DNA of 5,236 nucleotides from JAUXIQ01 sp030620925 [NCBI: Nitrospinota bacterium] (lineage in GTDB: Bacteria > JAUXIQ01): positions 1 to 5,236 of the forward strand of contig JAUXIQ010000169.1 in NCBI GenBank assembly GCA_030620925.1, read 5' to 3'. The notes beneath the pieces are model-generated. The model worked only from the letters and a program-made list of their open reading frames with translations, searched no databases and was not told the DNA's origin. This document shows positions 1 through 5,236 of this stretch, piece by piece (within the stretch, counting starts at the first letter, position 1; every line of letters begins with the position of its first letter). The translations under genes and the position numbers were made by a program.

Positions 1-3
1 GAA

Positions 4-222
4 ATGTCACCTGCCCAAGGCCCCGTCGACGAATGCCCGAGACTCGAAGAGAATCTCAGCTCATGCAGCTGCACGTATACCTCCTGCCCCAGGAGGGGGA
101 ACTGCTGCCTGTGTGTGGTCCATCACCGGGAGCAGAATCAGTTGCCCGGCTGTTTCTTCCCGCCGGAAATTGAAAAAACCTACGACCGCTCCTACGAGCG
201 GTTCGCTCAACTATACAGCTAA
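4..222 (+). CDS. Small cysteine-rich protein, DUF6485-like
   Basis: This 72-residue protein has eight cysteines (C11, C21, C23, C28, C34, C35, C37, C50). They lie in the pattern ECPRLEENL, then CxC, CPRxGxCCxC, HHR and LPGCFFP, ending in a TYDRS segment. From memory this matches the short DUF6485 family of anaerobic bacteria and archaea, whose function is unknown. The cysteine and histidine spacing (C28 to C37, then H40-H41) suggests a metal site, probably zinc or Fe-S; that is inference. No signal peptide or membrane segment is visible, so it is probably cytoplasmic. The start is uncertain: the ATG at 4 touches the window edge, no ribosome site can be seen, and the frame is open upstream. 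The eight residues before DECP may therefore be part of a longer or shifted N-terminus. Its stop is 17 bases from the next start, so the two genes are probably co-transcribed. Confidence 0.75.
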   Translation: MSPAQGPVDECPRLEENLSSCSCTYTSCPRRGNCCLCVVHHREQNQLPGCFFPPEIEKTYDRSYERFAQLYS

Positions 223-229
223 AAAGAAC

Positions 230-233
230 GGAG
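230..233 (+). promoter_or_regulatory. Ribosome binding site for the GTG-started QueG-like gene
   Basis: GGAG lies six bases upstream of the GTG at 240 and supports that non-ATG start. No in-frame ATG nearby gives a better alternative, because the next methionine falls well inside the conserved N-terminal region. Confidence 0.6.
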
Positions 234-239
234 AAACCA

Positions 240-1211
240 GTGAGCCTGAAAGAGGTTATTAAGAAGATCGCCGGAGATTTCGGCGTCGACAAGGTGGGTT
301 TCGGCTCCGTGGAAAGATTGGAAGGCATCCCCTCTGCGGACCCCTCCTACCTGCTCCCTGAGACCGCTACGGTCATCTCGCTGGCGGCGGCCAACGACCG
401 CCGCGCCATTCGCGCCTACCTGTCCAAAAGGGATCAGGTGGCCTATGCCGTGGATATGACGGAGACCTACAAACGCCTGTTCAGGGCAGGGCGCGCCATA
501 GCCGAAGAGCTCAATGGACGGGACCACAATTCGGTCAACGTGGTCCCCAATTTTTCCTACCGCCCTCAGAAAGAGCCCTACGACATGGTTCCCGACTTCT
601 CCCACCGGTACAGCGCCGTGGCCGCGGGGGTGGGTCTGATGGGTTGGAGCGGGAATCTGATGACACCTGAATACGGCTCCGCAGTGCACCTGGGAAGCGT
701 GCTCACCGAAGTGTCCATAGAGCCCGACCCCATTCTCGAAAAGAACCCCTGCGACAACTGCAAACTCTGCGTGGCGGTGTGCACGACCGGTTACATGAGC
801 ATGAATGACGAGATGTACCATCACCTGGGCGGCATCCCCTTCATCACCTGCAAAAAGGCCAACAATGCCCGCTGCATAATCTGCTGCGCGGGCATGACCG
901 GTCTCAGCAAGGACGGTAAGTGGTCCACGTGGTCGCCTTACAAGGTGAACGTCCCGTCCACCGATAACGGTCTCGATAAACTGGTGGACAAGGAACGGCA
1001 GCAGATGGTCGAGCGGATTAAGGTAGACCCCATGGTTTTCCTCTCCGGAGGGGACGTCAGGGAGACCAAGAGCCTGCTGCCGACCTGCGGCAACTGCGGC
1101 GCCATATGCTGGGAGAAGCGCGAGGACCGGGAGGAAAATTACAAGCTGCTCACCACCTCAGGCACGGTGGTTCTTGACGAAAATAAAAGCCTGAAAGTGA
1201 TCAAGACCTGA
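240..1211 (+). CDS. QueG/reductive-dehalogenase-like 4Fe-4S protein
   Basis: This 323-residue cytoplasmic-type protein starts at GTG. The N-terminal half has the fold signature of epoxyqueuosine reductase and reductive dehalogenases: VDKVGFGSVERL near residues 16-27, then the HRYSAVAAGVGLMGWSGN block and an EYGSAVHLGSVLTE block near residues 120-157. In the known family this region binds a cobalamin. The first cluster motif is C171-x2-C174-x2-C177-x3-C181. C204 and C283-x2-C286-x3-C290 follow, which reproduces the eight-cysteine layout of the two [4Fe-4S] clusters of QueG. It departs from QueG in three ways. C181 and C290 are followed by Thr and Trp instead of the usual Pro. An extra C212-x2-C215-C216 group is present. 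There is no C-terminal HEAT-repeat domain, and the protein is shorter. It is therefore probably not a true queuosine enzyme but a paralogous corrinoid/Fe-S redox protein with an unknown substrate. No Tat signal is seen, which argues against a respiratory dehalogenase. The family-level call is good; the function is open. Confidence 0.75.
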   Translation: MSLKEVIKKIAGDFGVDKVGFGSVERLEGIPSADPSYLLPETATVISLAAANDRRAIRAYLSKRDQVAYAVDMTETYKRLFRAGRAIAEELNGRDHNSVNVVPNFSYRPQKEPYDMVPDFSHRYSAVAAGVGLMGWSGNLMTPEYGSAVHLGSVLTEVSIEPDPILEKNPCDNCKLCVAVCTTGYMSMNDEMYHHLGGIPFITCKKANNARCIICCAGMTGLSKDGKWSTWSPYKVNVPSTDNGLDKLVDKERQQMVERIKVDPMVFLSGGDVRETKSLLPTCGNCGAICWEKREDREENYKLLTTSGTVVLDENKSLKVIKT

Positions 1212-1245
1212 CGGGCTGCCCCTCACATATCTCGCAGCAGTCCAT

Positions 1246-1279
1246 ACAGAGAGGGCCGGTTCGTTCCGGCCCATTCTGT
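1246..1279 (+). terminator. Hairpin with T-rich tail, probable intrinsic terminator
   Basis: The core is a perfect 7-bp GC stem (1253-1259 GGGCCGG with 1266-1272 CCGGCCC) around the loop TTCGTT. The stem extends outward through one A-A mismatch to ACAGAG/TTCTGT, giving about 14 pairs including one G-T. The 3' side runs into TTCTGTTT, an imperfect T tract. It sits 34 bases after the QueG-like stop and only 20 bases before the next start codon. Termination may therefore be partial, or the hairpin may act as an attenuator for the downstream gene. No convincing promoter lies between the hairpin and that gene. Confidence 0.6.
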
Positions 1280-1299
1280 TTCACCCGGGGGAGAAGACC

Positions 1300-2691
1300 A
1301 TGTCCGGTTTTCAGACACTGATGGAGCCCGCCTCGGTGGCGGTGGTAGGCGCAACCGAGAGCGAAGGGAAAGCGGGCAACATAGTCCTGGGCAACATTCT
1401 GGAAAACGGTTTCGCCGGCCCCGTCTACCCCATCAATCCCAGGGCGGATCGTATAATGGGGCTGAAAGCCTATCCCGATCTGCTTGGCGTCCACGGCTCC
1501 ATAGGAACCGTCTTCATCCTCCTTCCCGCCGAGCACGTGATGGAAGTTATCAGGGACTGCGCGCGGAAGGAGGTTCGGTCGGTGGTGATAGTCTCTTCCG
1601 GTTTCGGAGAGGTGGGCGGCTCCGGGGTCAGGGAGCAGAAGGATATAGAGAAAATCATGCGCGGTGCGGGCATCCGGGGCATCGGCCCCAACACCGTGGG
1701 CTTCATCAACTCTTACCACCATCTTTTCGCCAGCTTCCTGCCCGTGCGGGAATGGCAGAGCGGCCCCATAGCCATCGCCGCCCAGACGGGCAATTTCTCC
1801 GGATGCATTGCCGATGAAATCATGAACCGCGAGACACAACGTCTGGGCATCGGACTCACCCTCAGCTTCGGCAACAAGATTGACCTGGACGAGGTGGACT
1901 TCCTGGAGTACACCTGGAAGAAGCGGGAAGGGGGCGTGGTGGCCCTCCACCTGGAATCCTTAAAACGACCCCATCCTTTCATGGCCATGGCTGCCAGGGT
2001 CAAAAAAGATAAGCCGGTCATAGTCTTGAAATCAGGCCGCACTGCGGCGGGGGCCAGAGCCGCCGCCTCCCATACCGGCTCCCTGGCCGCAGAAGACGCT
2101 ATAGTGGAAGCAGCCGTCCGGCAGGCGGGGATCATACGCGCCTATACGGTGGAGGAGTTCCTGGAATATATAAAGGTCTTCTCCTACCAACCGTTGCCCC
2201 GTGGTAACCGCGTGGGGATAGCCACTCTGAGCGGAGCGGCGGCGGTCATAGCCTGCGACGAGCTCCACGAGGAGGGACTGACTCTGGCCCGCTACCGGGA
2301 AGAGACGATTAATAAAATTTCAGGGCTGATGCCACACTGGCAGCCGGTAAATAACCCTGCCGACGTCTGGATGTCCATGTACGGCGATGTCAAGTCTTCG
2401 CACCAGAGGATAATAGGCGCCGTCCTGGACGACCCCCAGGTGGATATGGCCCTCTTCATTCTATTGCCGGTGGCAAACACCGATTTCGATGGAGTGCGGG
2501 GCGTATTTGAAAAAGCCATGAAAAGCCACCCCGAAAAGCCTATTTTCACGGTCATGCTGGGGGGCAGGGTCAAGCAGAAGTGGATGCGGGAGCTGGAGGG
2601 CACGGGAGTGCCCATCTTTAACGATACGTCCATCGCCGTCAGGTGCATGAAGGCGATGTATCAATACTCAGTAAACCATAGCAGGAAATAA
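1300..2691 (+). CDS. ADP-forming acyl-CoA synthetase, alpha subunit (CoA-binding)
   Basis: This 463-residue protein has the length of the separate alpha subunit of ADP-forming acetyl/acyl-CoA synthetases, not the roughly 700-residue alpha-beta fusion. Residues 5-100 are a Rossmann CoA-binding domain (VVGATESEGKAGN at 15-27, YPINP at 43-47). GPNTVG at 129-134 and the AAQTGNFSG block belong to the succinyl-CoA-ligase-like domain. ASHTGSL at 256-262 carries H258, the expected phospho-histidine that passes phosphate between acyl phosphate and ADP. The remainder from about residue 300 is the extra C-terminal ligase domain of this family. Known reaction: acyl-CoA + ADP + Pi gives acid + ATP + CoA. 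The ATP-grasp beta subunit needed for this is absent from the window. The ATG is preceded by GGGGGAG (1287-1293) six bases upstream, so the start is secure. Placement before a 2-oxoacid:ferredoxin oxidoreductase suggests it uses the acyl-CoA made there. Small departures from the usual motifs are GPNT for GPNC and SLAA for SLAG after the histidine. Confidence 0.87.
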   Translation: MSGFQTLMEPASVAVVGATESEGKAGNIVLGNILENGFAGPVYPINPRADRIMGLKAYPDLLGVHGSIGTVFILLPAEHVMEVIRDCARKEVRSVVIVSSGFGEVGGSGVREQKDIEKIMRGAGIRGIGPNTVGFINSYHHLFASFLPVREWQSGPIAIAAQTGNFSGCIADEIMNRETQRLGIGLTLSFGNKIDLDEVDFLEYTWKKREGGVVALHLESLKRPHPFMAMAARVKKDKPVIVLKSGRTAAGARAAASHTGSLAAEDAIVEAAVRQAGIIRAYTVEEFLEYIKVFSYQPLPRGNRVGIATLSGAAAVIACDELHEEGLTLARYREETINKISGLMPHWQPVNNPADVWMSMYGDVKSSHQRIIGAVLDDPQVDMALFILLPVANTDFDGVRGVFEKAMKSHPEKPIFTVMLGGRVKQKWMRELEGTGVPIFNDTSIAVRCMKAMYQYSVNHSRK

Positions 2692-2698
2692 AAAACGT

Positions 2699-2734
2699 AG
2701 GAGCGACCACCCATGCTGAGGGGCGGTCGCCCTT
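2699..2734. repeat. Imperfect palindrome between operons (terminator or dispersed repeat)
   Basis: The inner stem GCGACCACCC (2703-2712) pairs with GGGCGGTCGC (2721-2730) with one A-C mismatch around an 8-base loop. The arms continue outward (2699-2702 with 2731-2734) with one more mismatch and a G-T pair. It begins seven bases after the synthetase stop. No T tract follows it on the plus strand, so it is a poor classical terminator. On the minus strand a run of six T lies shortly after the stem. It may be a rho-independent-like stop, a 3'-end stabilising stem, or a decayed copy of a REP-like dispersed palindrome. The sequence alone does not decide. Confidence 0.55.
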
Positions 2735-2750
2735 CAAACATAGAAATTCC

Positions 2751-2781
2751 TTGTATCTTTTCATGGCGACTGAACTATAAT
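2751..2781 (+). promoter_or_regulatory. Candidate sigma-70-type promoter for the oxidoreductase operon
   Basis: A perfect TATAAT lies at 2776-2781 in an AT-rich patch of an otherwise GC-rich region. The best -35 candidate is TTGTAT at 2751-2756, a weak match with a long 19-base spacer. Transcription would start near 2788, leaving a leader of roughly 75 bases before the gamma subunit gene. The -10 is persuasive and the -35 is not, so an activator may be required. The position after the palindrome and before the operon supports the call. Confidence 0.45.
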
Positions 2782-2786
2782 AAAAG

Positions 2787-2826
2787 CCCCATCGGGGAGT
2801 CGAGGGATGAGAGCAGTTCATCCCTC
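2787..2826 (+). promoter_or_regulatory. Structured leader with two hairpins
   Basis: A small CCCC/GGGG hairpin (2787-2790 with 2794-2797, loop ATC) is followed by a perfect 9-bp stem: GAGGGATGA (2802-2810) pairs with TCATCCCTC (2818-2826) around a 7-base loop. Neither has a following T run, so this is not a simple terminator. If transcription starts near 2788, both hairpins form at the 5' end of the operon mRNA, where they could stabilise the transcript or be a protein-binding site. As DNA, the second inverted repeat could equally be an operator just downstream of the start site. No known riboswitch class is recognised. Confidence 0.45.
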
Positions 2827-2848
2827 TGAAATTCAATAGAAACCCAAA

Positions 2849-2856
2849 GAGAAGGA
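2849..2856 (+). promoter_or_regulatory. Ribosome binding site deciding the TTG start of the gamma subunit
   Basis: GAGAAGGA lies eight bases before the TTG at 2865 and about 20 bases before the in-frame ATG at 2877. A GAGG at 2871-2874 is only two bases from that ATG, too close to be a good site. This favours TTG, although homologues often begin at a position equivalent to the ATG. Confidence 0.5.
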
Positions 2857-2864
2857 ACAGTGCC

Positions 2865-3455
2865 TTGGTAGAGGTAATGTCAGAGATAAAACTGCTGGGG
2901 CGGGGTGGGCAGGGAATAGTCACCGCAGGCGAGCTGCTGGCCAAAGGCGCCACGATGGCCGGAATGCACGCCCAGGCCATCCCCTCTTTCGGGGCGGAGA
3001 GACGCGGCGGCCCCTCCCAGAGCACGCTGCGCATTTCCAACCATCCGATACTTCTGCGATGCAATCCGTCTACCATAGATATTCTGTGCGTATTCGATCC
3101 CACAATATGGCATTTCGTCGACGCTACGACAGGGGTGAAGGAAGACTCCGTCCTCATATTCAACAGCCGCAAAAAATCGAGCGAGCTGGAGAAGCTTCTT
3201 AAGGATGGCAGCCATCCCTCAAAACTAATCGTAAAAGATTGCCGCATCTTCTCCCTGGATGCCACCAGCATCGCCATGGAGACCATAGGCCGCCCCATTA
3301 CCAACACCACCATGATGGGGGCTTTCAGTGCGGCCACCAAACTGCTTTCATTCGATAACGTCACGGAAGTCATAAAAGCGAACTTCGGCAAGCTGAGCGA
3401 CGTCAATATTAAAGCGGCCCAGCAGGCTTATCGACTGGTAAAGAAGCGGCACTGA
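2865..3455 (+). CDS. porG: 2-oxoacid:ferredoxin oxidoreductase, gamma subunit
   Basis: This 196-residue protein is the gamma subunit of a four-subunit pyruvate/2-ketoisovalerate-type ferredoxin oxidoreductase. The diagnostic GRGGQG is at residues 12-17, and the SFGAERRGGPSQS block, strongly conserved in PorG/VorG, is at 41-53. In the family this subunit forms the domain equivalent to domain III of single-chain pyruvate:ferredoxin oxidoreductase and contributes to the CoA side of the active site. The protein is soluble and has no signal. It opens the gamma-delta-alpha-beta operon behind its own candidate promoter, and the delta gene starts 32 bases after its stop. The TTG start fits the ribosome site; an ATG start at 2877 would remove four residues. 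The symbol reflects family type: pyruvate and branched-chain 2-oxoacid enzymes cannot be told apart from this subunit. Confidence 0.88.
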   Translation: MVEVMSEIKLLGRGGQGIVTAGELLAKGATMAGMHAQAIPSFGAERRGGPSQSTLRISNHPILLRCNPSTIDILCVFDPTIWHFVDATTGVKEDSVLIFNSRKKSSELEKLLKDGSHPSKLIVKDCRIFSLDATSIAMETIGRPITNTTMMGAFSAATKLLSFDNVTEVIKANFGKLSDVNIKAAQQAYRLVKKRH

Positions 3456-3487
3456 TTCGCAGGGGAGAAACTAAAGGAGAACAGTCC

Positions 3488-3775
3488 ATGAGCGATTCAC
3501 TCCACTTGAAATGCGTGAGGGAGTCCCGGTCGGCCCTGATTTATCCGCCGGGTATGAGCCTGGGCAACCTCACCGGCTCCTGGAGGGATATGAAGCCCGT
3601 GCTGGATAAAGAAAAATGCAATAAATGCGGGCTCTGCTGGATATACTGCCCTGACATGACCATCTCCCGCCAGAACGACTATGAGATAGATTACCAATAC
3701 TGCAAGGGATGCGGGATTTGCGCCGAGGAATGCCCCACTGAAGCCATCTCCATGGTCAGGGAGGATTCGGACTGA
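3488..3775 (+). CDS. porD: 2-oxoacid:ferredoxin oxidoreductase, delta subunit (2[4Fe-4S] ferredoxin)
   Basis: This 95-residue ferredoxin-like subunit has two classical cluster motifs: C44-x2-C47-x2-C50-x3-C54-P and C72-x2-C75-x2-C78-x3-C82-P. Before them is the N-terminal extension PPGMSLGNLTGSWRDMKPV (residues 21-39), typical of PorD/VorD and absent from free ferredoxins. The CWIYCPD and YCKGCGICAEECP blocks are near-standard for the family. It passes electrons from the cluster in the beta subunit to external ferredoxin. The ATG is preceded by a strong AAAGGAGA (3473-3480) at seven bases. Its stop overlaps the alpha start by one base (TGATG). An AGGGAGG at 3758-3764, inside its last codons, serves as the alpha ribosome site, so translation of the two is probably coupled. 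Confidence 0.92.
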   Translation: MSDSLHLKCVRESRSALIYPPGMSLGNLTGSWRDMKPVLDKEKCNKCGLCWIYCPDMTISRQNDYEIDYQYCKGCGICAEECPTEAISMVREDSD

Positions 3776-4971
3776 TGGCCCAGGAACTATGGAACGGCAA
3801 CCGGGCCGCAGCCGAGGCCGCCCGCCTGTGCAAAGTGCAGACAGTCGCCGCCTACCCCATCACCCCCCAGACAGGCGTGGTGGAGCACATTTCCGCGTTC
3901 ATCAACAACGGGGAGATGAAGGCGGAGATGGTGCACGTGGAAAGCGAACACAGCGCCATGTCCGCCTGCGCGGGGGCGGCCACCATGGGTGCCAGGACTT
4001 TTACCGCAAGCTGCTCCCAGGGCCTGATGCTTATGGGAGAGGTGCTTTTTATGACTTCCGGCTGCCGGCTGCCGGTGGTAATGGCCGTGGCCAACCGGTC
4101 GCTATCGGCGCCGGTCAATATCTGGGGCGACCAGCAGGATTCACTGGTCCTGCGGGACAGCGGCTGGATCCAGCTTTACTCGACCACCGTCCAGGAGACC
4201 TACGATAATATCATACAGGCTTACAGGATAGCCGAAGACGAACAGGTCTGCCTGCCGGTAATGGTCTGTTACGACGGCTTCTACATCTCCCACGTCTCAG
4301 AGACGGTGGAGACCCTCACTCAAGAGGAAGTGGACCAATACCTCCCCTCAAACGGGACTCCGAACTGGACGGTGCTGGACGTAGAGAACCCCTTCCAGTT
4401 AAATCAACTCCTGCCGCCCGTGGCATACGCCGAGTACCAGTACCGCAAACACACCGCCATGGAACGTGCAAGAGGAATCGCCATCGAAGCAGGAAACGTA
4501 TTCGGGGAGATGTACGGCAGAAATTACGGCCTGCTCGATGCCTATCAGTGCGAAGACGCCGAGGTGATCATAGTGGGCCTGGGCTCCCCCACCGGCACCG
4601 CCCGCTGGGTGGTGAACAACCTCCGGGGCCGCGGCGAGAGAGCGGGCTTGGTGGACATCCGCATGTTCAGACCTTTTCCCGAAAAAGAGTTCATCGAGGC
4701 CGTGAAGAACGCCAGGCTGGTGGTGGTACTGGACAAAGACATGGGGTTCGGCACCAGCGGGATGCTCTACCCGGATATCACCAGGGTGCTCTACCATCTG
4801 GATAACCGCCCCATGGCCCTCAACTTCATCGTGGGCCTGGGGGGTCGCGACGTTACCCCCGAAACCATAGAGCATGCCTATTTCAGGGCAAGGGTGGTAT
4901 TGCAGGACGGACTCCAGGACAACGCGCAGACCGTCTTCTGGCCCGATACAAATCTTGAAGGGTTATACTGA
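3775..4971 (+). CDS. porA: 2-oxoacid:ferredoxin oxidoreductase, alpha subunit
   Basis: This 398-residue protein has the usual length for a PorA/VorA subunit. YPITPQT at 27-33 contains the threonine (T30) that in the family contacts the 2-oxoacid carboxylate. VESEHSA at 55-61 supplies the glutamate (probably E58) that activates the TPP aminopyrimidine. The ANRSLSAPVNIW block and RDSGWIQLY follow, as in the pyruvate and branched-chain enzymes. The second half (about 255-375) is the transketolase C-terminal-like domain, with GLGSPTGTAR, IRMFRPFP and the DKDMGFGTSG block. With beta it forms the TPP active site that decarboxylates a 2-oxoacid to an acyl-CoA. The length and the separate delta subunit argue for the Por/Vor group over 2-oxoglutarate (Kor) enzymes. 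The exact substrate is not resolved. It overlaps delta by one base and beta by one base, which suggests stoichiometric translation. Confidence 0.92.
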   Translation: MAQELWNGNRAAAEAARLCKVQTVAAYPITPQTGVVEHISAFINNGEMKAEMVHVESEHSAMSACAGAATMGARTFTASCSQGLMLMGEVLFMTSGCRLPVVMAVANRSLSAPVNIWGDQQDSLVLRDSGWIQLYSTTVQETYDNIIQAYRIAEDEQVCLPVMVCYDGFYISHVSETVETLTQEEVDQYLPSNGTPNWTVLDVENPFQLNQLLPPVAYAEYQYRKHTAMERARGIAIEAGNVFGEMYGRNYGLLDAYQCEDAEVIIVGLGSPTGTARWVVNNLRGRGERAGLVDIRMFRPFPEKEFIEAVKNARLVVVLDKDMGFGTSGMLYPDITRVLYHLDNRPMALNFIVGLGGRDVTPETIEHAYFRARVVLQDGLQDNAQTVFWPDTNLEGLY

Positions 4972-5236
4972 TGAGACTGAAAGACCTGACAGACGAAGAA
5001 CAGCTCCACCTGGGCAGTAACTCCTGCTCCGGCTGCGGCGCCTACCTGGGGCTGCGCCTGGCCCTCAAGGTGTTGGGGGAAAATACTATTATCGTCAACC
5101 CCACGGGCTGCATCTCCGCCTGCACCATGATGGGGGAAACCAAGGTGCCTTTTTTCCATCCCCTTTTCGGCAACGCAGGGTCGATTATCAGCGGTATGGA
5201 TACCGGCCTCCGAGTCCTGGGCAAGCGGGAGGGCAA
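4971..5236 (+). CDS. porB: 2-oxoacid:ferredoxin oxidoreductase, beta subunit (5' part)
   Basis: The first 88 codons of the TPP-binding beta subunit are present; the window ends inside the gene, which normally has about 300 codons. The start ATG overlaps the alpha stop (TGATG), with GAAGGG at 4957-4962 eight bases upstream. The translation has the family opening: SNSCSGCGAYLGLR, with C19 and C22, followed by NPTGC, with C47. In pyruvate:ferredoxin oxidoreductase these three cysteines, plus a fourth further on, hold the proximal [4Fe-4S] cluster that takes electrons from TPP. PLFGNAGSIISGMDTGL at 64-80 is the next conserved block. Everything visible is intact. The rest of the TPP site and the fourth cysteine lie outside the window. 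Confidence 0.9.
   Translation, partial: MRLKDLTDEEQLHLGSNSCSGCGAYLGLRLALKVLGENTIIVNPTGCISACTMMGETKVPFFHPLFGNAGSIISGMDTGLRVLGKREG

Noticed and set aside
219-824. Open reading frame of about 201 codons on the minus strand
   Set aside because: It is antisense to the QueG-like gene, has a low-complexity His/Gly/Val composition and no ribosome site of note.
240-1211. Respiratory reductive dehalogenase
   Set aside because: There is no twin-arginine signal, the protein is shorter than usual, and no membrane-anchor (RdhB-like) gene is adjacent. Only the shared QueG/RdhA fold is supported.
1201-1950. Open reading frame of about 249 codons on the minus strand
   Set aside because: It lies opposite the synthetase alpha gene, its translation is rich in His and Gly and resembles no family I know, and the plus-strand frame has clear motifs. 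It is a GC-driven shadow.
2787-2864. A known riboswitch or T-box in the operon leader
   Set aside because: The leader is only about 75 bases, with simple hairpins and no conserved class motif or terminator/antiterminator pair.
2639-3406. Minus-strand open frame of about 255 codons crossing the intergenic gap and the gamma gene
   Set aside because: It runs antisense through the well-supported gamma subunit and the palindrome, and has no recognisable domain.
3789-4208. Second plus-strand frame inside the alpha subunit gene
   Set aside because: The translation is Arg/Gly-rich with no motif. The alpha frame carries YPITP and the other family blocks.
1-5236. CRISPR array, tRNA, rRNA, insertion sequence or phage genes
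   Set aside because: No regularly spaced direct repeats, no tRNA-like cloverleaf and no transposase or integrase motifs were seen; nearly all bases are covered by metabolic genes.

Overview
The window is a compact, all plus-strand stretch of what looks like a strict anaerobe's chromosome. It is GC-rich by eye and freely uses ATA (Ile) and AGG/AGA (Arg) codons. Oxygen-sensitive iron-sulfur and thiamine diphosphate (TPP) enzymes dominate. No taxonomic marker is present. Dehalococcoidia (Chloroflexota), a sulfate-reducing or syntrophic bacterium, or a similar fermenter would all fit; this is inference.

Layout: (1) Positions 4-1211 hold a two-gene unit: a small eight-cysteine protein of the DUF6485 type, then a QueG/reductive-dehalogenase-like 4Fe-4S protein. 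A strong hairpin (1246-1279) follows and probably terminates the unit at least partly. (2) Positions 1300-2691 encode a stand-alone alpha subunit of an ADP-forming acyl-CoA synthetase, with its phospho-histidine motif. (3) The 173-base gap 2692-2864 is the longest non-coding stretch. It holds an imperfect palindrome, a TATAAT promoter candidate and a leader with two hairpins. (4) From 2865 to the window end lie the four subunits of a 2-oxoacid:ferredoxin oxidoreductase in the order gamma, delta, alpha, beta. The last is cut off by the window edge. Delta/alpha and alpha/beta overlap by one base (TGATG), so the complex is a tightly coupled operon.

Together, the oxidoreductase would oxidatively decarboxylate a 2-oxoacid (pyruvate or a branched-chain or other 2-oxoacid) to an acyl-CoA, reducing ferredoxin. 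The acyl-CoA synthetase could then convert the acyl-CoA to the free acid with ATP formation, or act in reverse. The synthetase also needs an ATP-grasp beta subunit, which is not in this window. The first two genes carry redox or metal-binding cysteine motifs, but their substrates cannot be read from the sequence.

Most of the window is recognisable anaerobic metabolism. The less usual parts are the QueG-like protein with an extra CxxCC segment beside a DUF6485 protein, the orphan synthetase alpha subunit, and the structured leader ahead of the oxidoreductase operon.
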